From Vespula vulgaris (taxonomy: Eukaryota > Arthropoda > Insecta > Hymenoptera > Vespidae): a stretch of 64,000 nt of DNA. Every line of letters starts with the position of its first letter. Position 1 is the stretch's first letter. The notes under the pieces were generated by a model that was given only the letters and a program-made list of their open reading frames with translations, searched no databases and was not told where the DNA came from. A program made the position numbers and the translations under genes. Of this stretch, positions 39,903 through 53,682 are shown in pieces. The stretch spans positions 6,836,501-6,900,500 of the forward strand of contig NC_066595.1 in the NCBI RefSeq assembly GCF_905475345.1, read 5' to 3'.

Positions 39903-40750
39903 TTTCAACTCATCTTTCATTTCTTTATTTCGTTTACCTTTTCGTCCAACCACCCCACAAATGCAAAAGTTCTTTAAAAGACTTATCGAGTTAACTCGGT
40001 TATTTGAAACGCACCAATTTAGTTTCTTTCTGTCTCTCTCTTTCTCTCTCTCTTCTTTTTCCTTCTTTTAGTGTATTTCTAAAGCTTGTCGATTTGAATT
40101 TATTGACTGACCGAGTCAGCTCGACAAAGTCTTCGACACGAAGGAATTTCGAATTTTCTATTCTTCAAATGTTCCACAAGATTCCGTCGAAGATCGTATT
40201 ACTTTAGAAAATCTGGAGAATTCACTTGCAGCAATATCACGGCCGCTTCAAGCATGTACGGATCATATACACGTTACCCCGTTTAGTGTTTGACCGATCA
40301 TAAAAAGAAAAGACATTAGAGAGATCATTGAACAACAAGACTACAAAGACAAGGATAACAACAACAACAAGGTCGAATTACAAGGCAACATTGACATTGT
40401 TCTTGTTTGCTTCTTTGTCTCGTGAGAGAAGGAGAGACCAAAGGGAAAAGTAATCGGAAAACTCGCTTAGATCGGTTCGCATCGACGTTTTCGTCGATAT
40501 CAGGAGACGTGCCTTGCTTACCGTCTCAAGTCGACTCGATAATAGCTGCTATCATAAATATACTCAGAGAACACAATATACCGAGCGAATTTATTCCGTT
40601 GCAAGACACACTCGAGTGCATACTCGATGCAGGGCCAAAGATTTCTTAAACTCTGATAGGGAAGTTGTTGCTTTTATTCATTTGCGTTTGCATTCGTACG
40701 ACATCCACGCGTTGTTTAATTAAGCTCGTCGATTTGATTTCTTAACTCAT

Positions 40751-40783
40751 TCTCTCTCACTCTCTCTCTCTCTCTCTCTCTCT
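40751..40783. repeat. CT/GA microsatellite
   Basis: (CT)n with one CAC interruption. Confidence 0.85.
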
Positions 40784-40887
40784 ATTTTTAGTGCGTGTGA
40801 CGACACATATACAACCTTGCCATTAAATGCATGTAAATTTGCTCGTTGTCTATGAGGAAAAAAGGAGATAGAGGAAGAGAAAGAGGA

Positions 40888-40898
40888 AGAGAGAGAGA

Positions 40899-40931
<33 letters not shown>
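40888..40931. repeat. GA microsatellite
   Basis: (GA)n on the plus strand with one GGG interruption, preceded by a purine-only tract from about 40855. Confidence 0.9.
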
Positions 40932-41237
40932 CAATGTATTACTTTATTTTGAGAATAATTTAATGATTGGGAATAAGAATGAAAGGGGTAGGAGAGGTCT
41001 TAGGGATGGAAGAGAATAAGGAGGTGCTTGGTGATTGGTCCCGGCAGTACTTATTCAGGATGCGCAGAGGATATACATATGTACATACGTACGTATGTAC
41101 GTGCTTGTGGAATTTTAAGCTCGGTGTTGTATATGAGTTTCGCGCGAAGATATGCGTTTCGTAGGAACACGCTAGAAACTCTTAATGCTTCGCATACATA
41201 TTTTTATTCTTTCTCGTATTATATACTCCACTGTTGA

Positions 41238-41275
<38 letters not shown>

Positions 41276-41290
41276 CCTCTCTCTCTCTTT
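41238..41290. repeat. CT/GA microsatellite
   Basis: (CT)n with TTTC and TTTCCC interruptions. Confidence 0.9.
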
Positions 41291-42135
41291 CTTCATCGAA
41301 TCTTCTCATTGCTTTTGTTTACGTTCATTATTGTATATCGATAAATTTTATCATGCGTACAAAATAAGAAATTTTATTTAATAATCGTATAATTATGACT
41401 CAAACGTAACACTTTAGTCCAAGTAAATTTTTTGTCTCGAGTATAAAACGTAAACAGAAAACGCAAAATGAGAGTTTCTCCTGTACGTTTCTCCGAACTA
41501 ACGTTTTCTGCTATAGTTAGAAACAAGCGCGACGAAGTTGTTTACAGAGTCTACGAAACGTGTAACCATCTAATCGGACTGTGGTCAAAGAGCAGAATAA
41601 ACGAAACGGATCGTTTTGTTAAAGTTCTGAGAAAGAATTTTAGAGTTCCCGTTTTCGCTTTCAGATCGCGAAAATAAAGAAAAAAAAGAAGAAGTAGAAA
41701 GAAAAAAAAAAAAAAAAAGAAAAGAATGAGAGTGATTGAGGAAAACTCATTTCGTCGAGAATGTAAAGATCGTCGGTATCGATTATCCCCTAGAATCTAA
41801 CCCGATTACCGATGTCGCTTCAAGCGGTTGGGGATGATAAAGCGCTTATCGCCGTAAAAAGAACAAGACCGACTTTAATTCATTAAGCCGTTAAACGACG
41901 TTCGTTAAAAGCAAACGTATAAATGAAAAATCACGATTATCCTGTTTGATAGATATGTAGGATGTTTGTATACATACACACATACATGCATTCACTCATA
42001 CAGAGATATATTTTTGACATGGTCCCTTCGAAGCATCTCTTCTATCGATCAACAAGTTAATCCGAGCGATAGATACGTCTGGTTCCTACTTTAGATCCGG
42101 ATCTATCTTTTCTCTAGTATATATACATGTTTATA

Positions 42136-42158
42136 GATATATATATATATATGTATAT

Positions 42159-42186
<28 letters not shown>
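42136..42186. repeat. TA/TG microsatellite
   Basis: (TA)n broken by two GTATATA/GTGTATA units. Confidence 0.85.
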
Positions 42187-42191
<5 letters not shown>

Positions 42192-43262
42192 CATACGTAT
42201 AGGGGTATATATCTCGAATGCACATCGATTCGCTGTAATCTCAAGAATCCATTGCTTTTTCAGGTGTACCGAAGCGTATTCGTAAGTCTAAAATCGCGCT
42301 GCTCTGGATGGGGCCAACGAGCCGGCGAAGTCCGCAAACGCGTCGGACGGAACGAACGAGTATGCTGATATTGGAAAATCTCAAGCGCTCGATACACGTT
42401 CCGAGTCGACCTTAGGCCGTAGCGCGCATTCCGGAACGGATGAGTATAAACGACCGCTTACGCGTAAGCTTTGCGTATCGGAACATCGATAAGCTCCGTG
42501 CATTTCAGCGAACAAGAGTCAAAGGACGACAACGAACGAACAAACGAACGAAGAGAATCCGTTTCTAATTTTCGACCTTCCTTTTCTTCCGACTTACATA
42601 TCCGTCGTTCACCCTTTTCAAAGTCTCTCACGATTACGGGTTTTTTTCTCAACGTTTTCCTTTTTCCCTTCTTCTTTTTCCTCTGACCTCGATCTTTTAT
42701 AACGTGGAGGATAAGCTATCTTCGATATTTAACGAGCGTTGCGTTTCCTACGAGTTATATTTACCGGTTTCCTAGCTCGCCGCGTTACTTAAAGAAAAGC
42801 TGACCGAAAATAGAAGGACCTCCTACGGTTAAAGGTAACAGGAAAAACGAAGAAATCGATTGAATCGTAACTTTGTGATACTTGTAAGATGAGGGTTTGG
42901 GATAAAAATGTTAAAGGAGATTGGTAAATATTGTTTGATATCCTTGTACTGCGAAGCGATCAGAGATCCTAGCTCGAATGTCCTACGTCATATCGTGCTT
43001 GTTTTACGTTTATGAGAGAAAGAGAGAAAAGGTTTGGTAGAAGGGAGAGGAAGAGAGGGAGAGAGTGAGAACGAGCGAGCGAGAGGGAAAGAGAGTAACA
43101 TCGTGCTCCGGAGGACAGCCACCGACTGTCTCGCCGTAAAAATGTCCGCAAAGCTTATCGATCATCGAGCGGACTTACGAGCTGTTCCCTCTAACCTTCG
43201 ACTCTATCTTCTTCTTCCGTTCGGCGAACGCATCGGCAGTGGAGAGTAGCCTTGGTATCGGC

Positions 43263-45002
43263 TTAACCCAAGCCTCCGGTAGTCTTGGTCCCGTTGGTCC
43301 GCAGGTTAGAGTTCCTCCGGTCTTCCTCTGGAACCCACCGTACGAGAAAAAGGGAAATCGACTACACGTCTACACGAACAGGAGGAAGGGTTTGGGGTTT
43401 TGAAAAGGGTTGGAAAGTAAAGAAGTGAGAAAGAGAGAGTATGTCAGGGTACCTGATTTGGTAGCGAACGGATCCTTGGGATGATTGGTCTTGATGGCGT
43501 TCATCCTACGGTTCTGAGGCCCCTGATGAGGAGGAGGGCAACCACCGGCCGGTTGCTGTCCGTGCGTGACGCCAGAGGACGGAGGGCCCCCACCGGTCGT
43601 GGCGTGTTGGCCAGCCGGTCCGTGTCCTCCGACTCCAGGAGGTCCACCAACGGTACTGCCGACGCCAGGAGCACCAATGCCAGTTGGTCCAACACCGGGA
43701 GGCGCGCCCGGCGCCCTGACCCTTGGCTGTTCGACCGGTAAGACGCGACGTCTCTTCTTTGGTAGCTTGGCTCGCGCCTGCGTGTGACTGTAATACATCG
43801 CAAAGTTGCTGACGATCACGGGCACCGGCAGGGCGATGGTGAGGACACCGGCCAGGGCGCATAGCGCGCCTACGAACATCCCCACGTACGTCTTCGGTAC
43901 CATGTCCCCGTAGCCAACCGTGGTCATTGTCACGAGAGCCCACCATAAGCCGAGAGGTATGCTCTTGAAGTCGTTCTCTGGATTCGATTGGGTCCTCTCG
44001 GCGTAATACACCAGACTTGCGAATATCACGATGCCGAGGACAAGAAAGAATACCAACAGGGTCAGTTCCTTCGCCGAGGCACGGAACGTTTGGATCAAAA
44101 TCTTCAGGCCGGACGAATGACGGGTAAGCTTGAACAGCCTCATTATACGTATGATGCTCAAGAATTCAAGAAAGTCCGCGTTTTCCAGATGAGATGCGAA
44201 TCGTTGCAATGCCAAGTCGAGGTAAAAACTCAACGTCGCCACCATGTCGATCAAATTGACCGAACTTTTTATAAAGACGCAACGATTTGGACTCGCTGTT
44301 ATCCGTATAAGGAACTCCAGGGTAAACCAAGCGTTGCAGACACACTCGATGTAGAAGAAGACGTCATGGGCGTTCGTGCGCGTTTTGTCGAGCACCCAGG
44401 TCGTCACGTTGCCCGCTTTCACCGGCCGATTCACTATCACTGGCACTCGCATGTCAGGATGAGTCTTCAGGCAGAATGACAGTATGGAGACGCAGATGAA
44501 GAAGACCGAAACTATGCTGATTACCTGTTGAAGATCGACATAGAAATCTTGGTAAGATTTGTTTCGAGAAACGTAACTAGGTACCATCCCTTTTGATTAT
44601 CTCGCTTCTTCTTTCTCTTTTACGTTCGTTGGGAGATGCGAACGAAAAAAATATTACCAAACGAAAATTGCGTTTCTGACATTCTCGACCGATACATTCT
44701 CACCTTCTTAATTATTCCGTTTGAATAATGTTCTTATTTTCTAATCGATATTATGCGATTATTACGATATGGAGCGATAGCAAAAATTTCTAGATATTTT
44801 TCTACTTAGAATTAGGCCATTACATTTTTGTATAACGACGATGTAAGCACGGCGGAAGGTTTCATCGATGTAAGTAATTTATGATCACACAGTAAGGAAC
44901 GAAGCAAGTAATATAATATGATTTATGGGATAAGTAAGGTGGACGTGAAAATAGGGTGAACATAAATTCGTTTCGTTTATTTTCTTTTTCTCTTTCTCCA
45001 TT

Positions 45003-45052
<50 letters not shown>

Positions 45053-45406
45053 TCTCTCATTTTTTTTTCTTTACGTCAACATAAATATGCAAAGCCATAT
45101 TTTCAAAGGGCGACACTGATATTGCGGATTTAAAGGTACTTCATGACAAATATCGTCACTCCAAGAGAGAAGTGAAAAATCGTCAAGCATAGCCGCCGGC
45201 TAAATCATTTGCCGTTGAACAAGCGAGAAAAGGGAGACGAAGGAAAAAATAACACGAGGTGTCCCAATAAAATGAATCATAGAGTATACTACGGCGAAAC
45301 ATGAAAATGAGCTATCATACTCCGTTCGATCTCCTGTTAAGGGCGAAGAATGTAATACTTGAGATAAGTAAGAGGAGTAATTTGTTGTATATGTAGGTAT
45401 ACACAA

Positions 45407-45445
<39 letters not shown>

Positions 45446-46090
45446 TCTAGCAGAACGGATAAAGAAAAAGATAAAATATGATAATAGCTTAAGAATGAGC
45501 GAAACGAGAGAAATGTAAACGTTAAAACTAAACGTTAAGGAGTGAAAAAGAAGGAGGGAAAAAGAGAAGCATATCGAAGGGGGATTCGACGATATAGTAC
45601 CGTAATCTCCGATACATTCCCTCCTATTGATTGCGACGTTGAACTGTAGACAGGTCAAATGTAATAAATTTGCTTATAAGAATTAATAATTATTGATGAT
45701 ACGATGTAATTAGAAGAGAAGTTTTCCATCGAAACGATATTAACGAAGACTTTCAAGTTTACGCACTCTCGTTTCCAATTATAGAGAATATCTTTGGATC
45801 GTCACTGACCTTGGCGGCAGGAGAGGAGTAGGGTTCGTCGAAGAGCGACCACATTTGAGGCTTGAGTTTTTGCCACCAGGTGAGAGTGCCTTCGTAATAG
45901 GCTTCCTCGAAGCCAAACTTTCTGGCCAGTTCCTCGTCCGTCGGCTTCTCCGTGTCCAAATCCAACCTGTCCAGGACCGTCAGCGTTTCCTGCGTGTCCC
46001 GATGCTGATGATGGATGATGGAGTCGACGAGAGATGCGTCAAGGGGAGGGGCAACAACGATCGTTATTCGTACCTGTGAATTTCTCTCTT

Positions 46091-46127
<37 letters not shown>

Positions 46128-49088
46128 TTCTCTCTCTCTCTCTCTCTTTTCCGAGGATGCTTTTCACATTTTCCTCGAGACTAGATAAAACGCGTGCAAA
46201 AGCGTATATACCGAGCTTTGGACTTTGCGCGAGTGCTGCGTTATTCTTTTTTCGATAAAATCGATAGCGAAGGCCGTCTTTGCTGAAACCTCGACCGTCG
46301 ACTACGGAGACGATATAAAAATAATGCCGTGCCGTTGTCTCGATGTTATTTGCATAAGGTTCGTTCGTCGTTATTCTTGAATATTCTATCTTTGTCAAAA
46401 GAAAAAGAAAAGAAATGGAAGAAGAATAAACGGAAAGAAATATTTGTGTGATTTGTTACGATACAGAAAAGTATCTTTTTTTATTGCTTTTCTCTGAAAT
46501 GAACGATCATGCCGATAGTTGTTCGATATTCGTCGGAATGGAAAATCTCTCACAGTTTTTATGAGTTCTGAATCAACGCTTCAAGTATCTTTGAGATAAA
46601 CCATTCGGTCGAAAAGAAGCACCGGGTCCATCAAGAGGGAAGAGATTATCCAACTTTAAGATGTTGAGAACCTTCAGTGAGATTTCTGTCGATTCACGAT
46701 ACTTTAATATTATTTTCCTCAGTCGAAAATCTTCCTAGTTTCACCTTTTTTCTTTTCTCTTCTTTTCTATCTAATCTATTCTCGTTATTCATCGTCATTG
46801 AGTTTTAATAACGGTATCGATCGATTTATAATTAATCACGCAATTCTCGAGGAATAATCGGCAAATGCCAATTAACGACTACGGTATCATAGTTCGAAGA
46901 ATGATTTCACAAAGCGTTCAACGATAACCACAACTCGATAGGAATAGACCATAAACACATGGATTCGGTTGAACGAACAAATTTAACGAGCTTCCCGTGT
47001 ACACATTATTTCGAGGAAGGAAGAAGCCTGTTTTTCGAAATAATTTGCTTTTAGCTTTTAAGTTGAAATAAGACATCAAATATCCGAACTTTTACAAGTA
47101 GAGTCATATACACGAACTTAATTTCATTGATGTCGATGATTCGTTAGCACAGAAAGCAGCTTGTTAGCGTTTGAACGGATACTGTTTTTAAACTACAGTT
47201 TGTTAATTACTATTCCATCAAGTTCGTGTAACGGAACATGATTATTCTATCAAATTCATTCTTTTTATTATTTTTCACATAATAATAATAATTTGTTCTT
47301 CCAACGCATAATCAGTATTAACATTTTCGATGAAACAGTATACTTCCATATATATTACGAAGTAGCATTACGTTGATCATGGAAACTATTTTCTTTCGTT
47401 ATGAAATACGATGCAAAATAGGTCAAGTCTATATTATAATATCTATACAATACGATAGTGCTTCACATATTATAAAAGTAACTTTGGAGTTTGACCCAAT
47501 GAGAAACGTATTATTTGGATAAATGTGTATTTTTATCTTCGAAATGAATTAATACCAAACGATCGAAAGACGATTCGAAAAGTCATTTGGTAGAGTCTTG
47601 GCAACGAATATTGGTTGACTTTCATTTCGTGTGTTACCAGATAATAAATCGTCAATTCCCAGGCGTCTACGATCAACGGAATGCTGAATGCTGTTCACAG
47701 AAATATTGTTTGGATAGGAATCGATCCAATGGATCGTTCATATCTAAGAAAATATAATAATCATCAAATATAATAATCTAAGAAAAAGAACTGGTACAAA
47801 ATCGTCGAACGAAATTCATCAATTTGTTAGTTTATTTTGACAATAATTATATCCTCTTGATAATTTCTCATTTAGATTCGGTGCTTCTTTTCGTCGATCG
47901 ATAAGAGTTTCTTTTTCTTTTCTTTTCTTTTCCTTTTTTTTTTTATTCTAAATTTCCGTTTAGTTACAGAATAGTGCTTAAAGCTGTGCAAGCTTGGGTG
48001 CATCCCGAAACAGGCCTGACGTGTCGGAATCTTCTCGCGGTAACTCTCGCTCGTTAAGAAACCTCGTTACGAAATCATCGCACGGAACGACCGTTTGCAC
48101 CGAGTTCGCGAGATCCTCTCTCATTAAGATCCTTCCACACTTGCGATGGCGATAGTAGTAATACCATAGCTCGAATTAACGAGACTCTGGCTCCTTTAAA
48201 CTCGTACGGAGACTTGTTTCTAAAAATGTGTCGACTTACGTGAGTAAGTAGGCTTCAACGTTTGGTACGAATTAAAACTCAAAAGGGATGACTTTTAAAG
48301 GAACGTACAAAATGTTCAGCTTAAATTTCGTTTGAACTTCTTCCTCGTTTTTTTTTTTTTTTTCAGTGGAGTAAGAAATTTATTATCCGACGAAAGAATT
48401 ACACCGTTTATTATCCTACGGAAAGATGAGAGATCCTTAAAAATTTGAATCGAGGGGTTACGAAATAAACGAATGTCTTATCCGAATCCCCTCGACGAAT
48501 CAGTGGAATAAGTGACATTGTCAGACGATTATCATTTCTTTCTTTGTTGCTTTTTCGAAGATATCTCTATTGTCGATAAATCATCGCATTGAACGATCTC
48601 TTTTTTTTTCTTTTTTCATTTTTACTTCTTCTTTTTTCTTTTTTCTTTTCAGATTCGAGTGAAATGATAAGCGAACATCGAATCAAGTCGACTTAACGAT
48701 CAGATATATGCAAAGCTTGGTGCAAAGAACATGGATTAAAGAGGGAATGAAGATCCGATACCTGGGTATAGGTCATCCAACAACAAGGTTCGACTTGATT
48801 GGAATCCAGACCCCAAAAGTCGAGTTCTTCTTCGAACAGCGGCCCGCAGACGTCTGTGGGATAATGGAGCTTCCCAGTGCGATAATAGTTGAGAACCTGA
48901 GCGAAGACTCCCGGGTGCCTATCGAAGAAGTATTCGTTGAGGATCGGATCGTAGTTCGCGAGGGCTTCAGTCAACCTCGAGAGCCTCGTCGCCGGGATCT
49001 TCTTCAAGGTCGCCTTATATGTTTCATGCCGGATCCCACCCACATTAAGAACCACGCGGTTCTCCGCGTCCATGTTTATCAGGTTCAT
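43263..49088 (-). CDS. Shawl: Shawl-type Kv3 voltage-gated potassium channel
   Basis: Pore-forming alpha subunit of a Kv3 (Shaw-class) channel, expected in neuronal membranes. Four exons fit: 49088-48762, 46004-45810, 44524-43453 and 43327-43263, total 552 residues. The T1 tetramerisation domain (RVVLNVGGIRHETYKATLKK to EEELDFWGLDSNQVEPCCW) is followed by S1 (ISIVSVFFICVSILSFCL), S2, S3, the S4 sensor (IIRIMRLFKLTRHSSGLKIL), the pore with filter TMTTVGYGD, and S6 with PVPVIV. The tail after KLPKKRRRVLPVEQPR is a Pro/Gly-rich stretch. Shawl rather than Shaw is judged from CCWMTYTQ, LDRLDLDTEKPTDEEL and SFCLKTHPDMRVP, by recall of the fly proteins. The ATG at 49088 is chosen (an upstream in-frame GTG is not a start); a strong leader acceptor TCGTAG lies about 50 bases upstream. 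The last 21-codon exon rests on splice-site fit only. Confidence 0.92.
45003..45057. repeat. CT/GA microsatellite
   Basis: About 50 bases of nearly perfect (CT)n within the Shawl-type intron 2. Confidence 0.9.
45412..45442. repeat. CA/TG microsatellite
   Basis: (CA)n preceded by CGCGCG, in the Shawl-type intron 2. Confidence 0.9.
46005..48761 (-). other. Intron 1 of the Shawl-type gene
   Basis: 2.76 kb between the T1 exon and the HRDTQETL exon. It has a CT repeat at 46083-46150 close to the acceptor side and is otherwise unremarkable A+T-rich sequence. No exon with good splice sites was found inside. Confidence 0.7.
46083..46150. repeat. CT/GA microsatellite next to an exon
   Basis: On the plus strand (CT)n; read on the minus strand it is a GA-rich purine tract ending about 80 bases upstream of the exon 2 acceptor at 46005. 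Confidence 0.9.
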
Positions 49089-50447
49089 TTTGATCACGGC
49101 TCTGCTACCGCCTGCCCTGGCTCGAAGAAACCCACGTGTCCTACGATCGGCGAAATAGAAAAAAAGAAAATGAATTAATAGGTAATTTATGAATTACAGT
49201 TAGAGATGTTAATGAAGGATCATTTGGACGTTTGATTAGAATTTAATGGAAACTGCTGTCTATCCTTTTCGTATCGAAGGAGACGATTTTGATCTAATGC
49301 GTCTTTGATATACTCGCTATAAGCTATAGCGCGTAATTGTGAAAGAACTTCTCGAATCGATTTGACATTTATGACACAGTTCAATGAAATGGAATAGAAT
49401 TTAAAGAGCGAGAAATCGCAGGTGGTTTTAGAACTAAAGACATTCGAGAAAGGAAAAGGGATTTAAATAAAGAGTCTCTCTTTCTTCCAATTTTTTTTTT
49501 TTTTATTCACTAGATCTATCGCTCCAAGTAATTCGATATTTCGATATAAGCGATTAAAAGTTAATCGATCGGATGTTGGAAGGGGAGATGGTAAAAGGAA
49601 GAAAATCGACTTTTTTAATGGGCACGATTCGAAGCGGTCTTCGATTCGGTAAGCTGCGTACTGAATTGCACTTTATCCGATGCGCCATCGGATCCGATCG
49701 ATTTCTCATTTAGTAAGTAAGAAAAGACAGAGAAAAATGAAGAATAAAATATTCTCTTGGTAAACTAGACGAAGTTGAGAAGCGAAAGAAAATAACATTG
49801 ACGTGTCACACGTTCAGAAATGGGACGTGTCACGAGCCGTTGAACGAAATAGGATAAGAAGGACATTGAGAAAATTCGTTTGACGTAACTATATACTTTT
49901 GTACGGAATAGAACGAAAGATCTTTTGTGATTCGTTCCATCGAATCTCCAGATATTAAGATCGAGATTTTCACAAAATGTTCAACATTATACGTTTTATC
50001 GATTACTTCAGATAATTCGATGGCTAGAGGCTCTTTCCAAAAGAGCCAATCCAGTAGCAAAAGCAATTAGAGAGATTGCCATGATGCTATTAGCCAACAC
50101 GTTCCTAAACGCAATCAAGGAGGCTCGTGTCGTCATATATGACGAGGAAGGACTGAAATAGAACGTTCCTAGGAAGGACTACTCTGATCTCCGGAGAAGA
50201 GAAATCAAGATTATATATCATCGTATAATGTTTGTGTATACGTTTGAAGTTGCCACGGAGTAGATCCATGGTAATGCTTTAGCATGGCCAGTGCCAATCT
50301 GCATCGCTTATGACACGATATCGGCATAATGCTTGCGCAGATTTCACTTGGCCAACCTTGAAACCTGCATACAAATAATACAATGTTACGTTTGGCTCTC
50401 TCGTAGGTTCACAAGATTGTAATATCATACTTACGATCGAGAGTCAT

Positions 50448-50461
50448 GATATCCGGATATC
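50448..50461. repeat. Perfect 14-base palindrome GATATCCGGATATC
   Basis: Self-complementary over 14 bases. The inner TCCGGATAT recurs in the CUB gene intron near 34205 and 34286. Confidence 0.8.
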
Positions 50462-50985
50462 TATTTCTCTTTTCGGGATATCTGCCAACTATTATTGGCA
50501 AATCGCGAGTCGTTCATGTACGGCGACGTCGAATCTTTCTTTATCGATCTCTCCACGTCGTCCTAGAAAGCGCGCAAAAACCGAGTTCGATAAGCCGGTT
50601 AGGTTATTTTTTTTTTTTTCGTCTCATCTTTTCATTTTCTCTCTTTCGAACGCACGGAACCTGGAAATCCTTTTCGTCGTGGCTTTCAAACTGTAGCTTC
50701 ATTCAACGCATTGCAACAATGTCGACCCGTTAAAAACGATAGACGTTGCGGATGCACTTGCTCGTAATGGACATGTTGGTAGATAGGTATTCGTTTGAAA
50801 AAAAAAGAAAGAAAAGGAGAAGATAGAATGGGAAAAAAATGCATCGACACCATTATACAAATGGATCGAACGTATATATTATCTTCGACTGTTGGAGAAG
50901 CAAGTGTTGTTGAATATAGGAAACAATAGAGGAAACAAGGCCATTCAAATAAGAGGTATCGTTGTTCGGATTTTCTATTTTTCTT

Positions 50986-51027
50986 CTCTTCTTCTTCTTC
51001 TTCTTCTTCTTCTTCTTCTTCTTCTTT
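50986..51027. repeat. TTC/GAA trinucleotide repeat
   Basis: About 13 nearly perfect CTT/TTC units. Confidence 0.9.
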
Positions 51028-53510
51028 TGATTTACGAACGTCGGAGCATATAAAAATATTTGTAATATTTTAATGGAAAACGAAATAAGAAGAAGATCAG
51101 GATTTTCTTTCGGAACGAATCAAATTGGATTTGAAGATTTTAGACACACATTTCGTTTGAATTCGATCACCTCGACGAGCTTTCCTGGAATCATTCGATC
51201 GATCGTTACGGCCAACGCTTATTACGTTTGATTTCTCTGTCGGTGCCGAGTTCGAGAGCGATATTAAGAGTGCCATGAAACGTCGATATTTCTCGACTTT
51301 TTCGCGGACGACGAGAGGTCAGCTGAGAAGGAAAATAACTTCTCTGGGATGTAATTAGAGCGCTCCAATTACACGACCATTTAATGGTTTCACAAATAAA
51401 CGACATTAATCGTGTCGTCGCTATGCTCCAGTCTCGCACCTTTTTTTTATTCCTATCGAAAAGAAAGAGGATAGCTCAAAGAATATCGTATTTCGTATCA
51501 TCACGTATTAGTCTTGATTTGAAGGCAAAAGATTTTAGTTGAATGGCACGCTGATGTTCCGTATGACGTATATGACGGATCCTGTAACTCGATTTCAATG
51601 GCCGACAGTCGAATCAGATTCGGTTGGCCTATGAAATGTCCATATCTGGATTGATACACGTCGTAAACAAATCAACGTAGTCGTAAACAATGCGATCTCT
51701 ATCTACGATTGAACCGCATCGCTGTACAAAATTCACTTTTCGAAACCATACCGGTCCCGTTTGAAAAATCTCTTTTCAATGGAAACGATAAAGGAGCTAT
51801 TTTATTCTGTTCGAAAATAAATTTCGCTTTTTTTTTGTTGACGTCGGAGTAATGATGCGGGTCTTCGGCCGGTTCGGCCTATTATCACGGTAGAAAAATT
51901 ATTTGGAGGTACGGCGTGATAAACTTGAATTCGGAGTTCACTAAACGTCGAACGTAGTTCTTGTCGAAGGGCTAAATTTCAAGCGATATACAAACCAGTA
52001 TTTCCAGTCGAACAATTTTCTCGCCACGATAACGGGGGAACCTTCTTTCCTTCGAGATCCATTTATTTTGGTACAACAAGATCGATCAATCCGTAGGAAA
52101 CAGGCTACGTCGTCTTTTTCAAAGATCAATGTCTCGCGCAGATTTTCGCGAGATTTTTACACACAGATATTTGAGTTGCGAATATAAATTTCTTCTCCCA
52201 CCCTTTTCATAGGTGTGGCTTTGAGTCCATCCATTTCTATGAGTCCGTTCGAGCAACCCACGTCGCCTTGACATACGATTTACGTTAGATTCGTCCAATC
52301 GTTCTTCTTTCTCGTGTCGAATGTCGCGAAATAAAAATCGTTTGCTTTTCTTCCCGGGCATTATCGCGGATTCGATACAATTTATAAAGTGCTTTGGAAA
52401 AATCGATTCGGACGTGTCCACATTTATTGGCTCGTGTTACTTGCATTTTCTGAACCAACTAATGCGTATACGTAGAATACCGAAGTACGCAAAAGAGTAT
52501 TTTTATGGCGAGAGGCAGTGGGGAGATTTGATAATACACGTAGAAGTCGTTAACGAATATATTTCATGTGTATTTAATGGAATCACGCGTGTGTCGTTAG
52601 CCCCGCAGAGACACCTAGCAGAGAAATTTAGTCGAATCAATGAGGGATTCGCGAGCATGAAAGAGGCAGTAACGACTCCCTCCCTAAAAATAGACTACCT
52701 CGATATGGAAGACTCGTTCTTCGGAAGGGTTAAAACTTAAGCGTTGAGCTCTCGAAGGAAAATATTTGGTTCGTTCGAAAGACGTTCACGTCGTAGAAGA
52801 TTAATTTCGATTTCTATAACATTATATGTATATATACATACATACATACATATATATATATCTTGAAGAAAGTGTCGGGATTGAGTGTCAGAAGAACCAC
52901 CTGCCGGCATGGCAGAAGACCGGTGTTCTTCGTGCTATGCAATAAGGTCGACGATCGAAGCGACGACGGCGATGAGGTTGGACGTCGTTTCGAACGAACT
53001 TTTTACACTCTTTCGAATAATTTTATTACTGTCCTGTAACTCGCGATTAGTTCGAACAAAAGCAAAGGTATTTGACCGACGGTTGAATAGAGTAGCACGA
53101 ACGAGAGATACCGAGATAGGGGAAGTGAAAAGTTACTTGGAAAGTACACCGATCGTGACTCGATACACGTACTTTCTGAATCGATAATTCGAGCGTATTC
53201 AGAATGCGCGAATAGTTTGACCGAAAGTCTGCAAGGTTAAGCGGAATGAAAACTCGTGGAGTTGGGTGTTTAAAGAGTGAGAGACATGGTGAGAGACCTT
53301 CGTAGAGCACGTTGCTACCAGTAGGGGTGGTAAATCGGTCGATTCTCTTCGGTCATCATCGTCGGCGAATGTATTCGTCGTCCAATACGAGAACGGTAAC
53401 TGCGATCGAAACACAGCTTGGTGGGCACTGGCTCGCTTCGTCGTTCATGACGTCACGAGCGGAATCGCACACGTGCACGTACAAGAAAGATATGTAGAGG
53501 AGGCTGAGAA

Positions 53511-53637
53511 GGGTGAAGAGAGAAAGAGAGGGAGAATGAGACGTAGGGTGGGAGAGAGAAAGAAAAAAAGAGAGAGAAAATGAGAGGAAGAGAAAGAGAG
53601 AAAGAAGAAGGAGAAAGAGAAAAATATACAGAAAGAG

Positions 53638-53676
<39 letters not shown>

Positions 53677-53682
53677 AGGAGG
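53511..53682. repeat. Purine (GA-rich) tract
   Basis: About 170 bases almost entirely G and A on the plus strand, ending in a clean (GA)n at about 53643-53672. The opposite strand gives spurious Ser/Leu/Phe-rich frames. Confidence 0.9.

Larger units (their letters stand above)
38254..43262. other. 5 kb convergent non-coding region, CUB gene / Shawl-type gene
   Basis: Holds the 3' untranslated regions of two convergent genes and their spacer. An AATAAA at 39446-39451 could end the CUB transcript. The stretch is dense in microsatellites: TA at 38492-38508 and 42136-42186, CT or GA at 39829-39902, 40751-40783, 40888-40931 and 41238-41290. No reading frame here has motifs or splice sites that I accept as coding. 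Confidence 0.5.
44525..45809 (-). other. Intron 2 of the Shawl-type gene
   Basis: Between the T1-S1 linker exon and the membrane-core exon. It contains a CT repeat (45003-45057) and a CA repeat (45412-45442). The 152-codon minus-strand frame at 45200-45658 is built on these repeats and rejected. Confidence 0.7.

Noticed and set aside
43501..43946. Frames of 100 to 163 codons overlapping the Shawl-type core exon in other frames
   Set aside because: Shadows of a conserved channel exon in G+C-rich sequence.
45200..45658. 152-codon minus-strand frame in a Shawl-type intron
   Set aside because: Contains a CVCVCV run from the CA repeat and T/C-rich flanks; it lies inside a well-supported intron.
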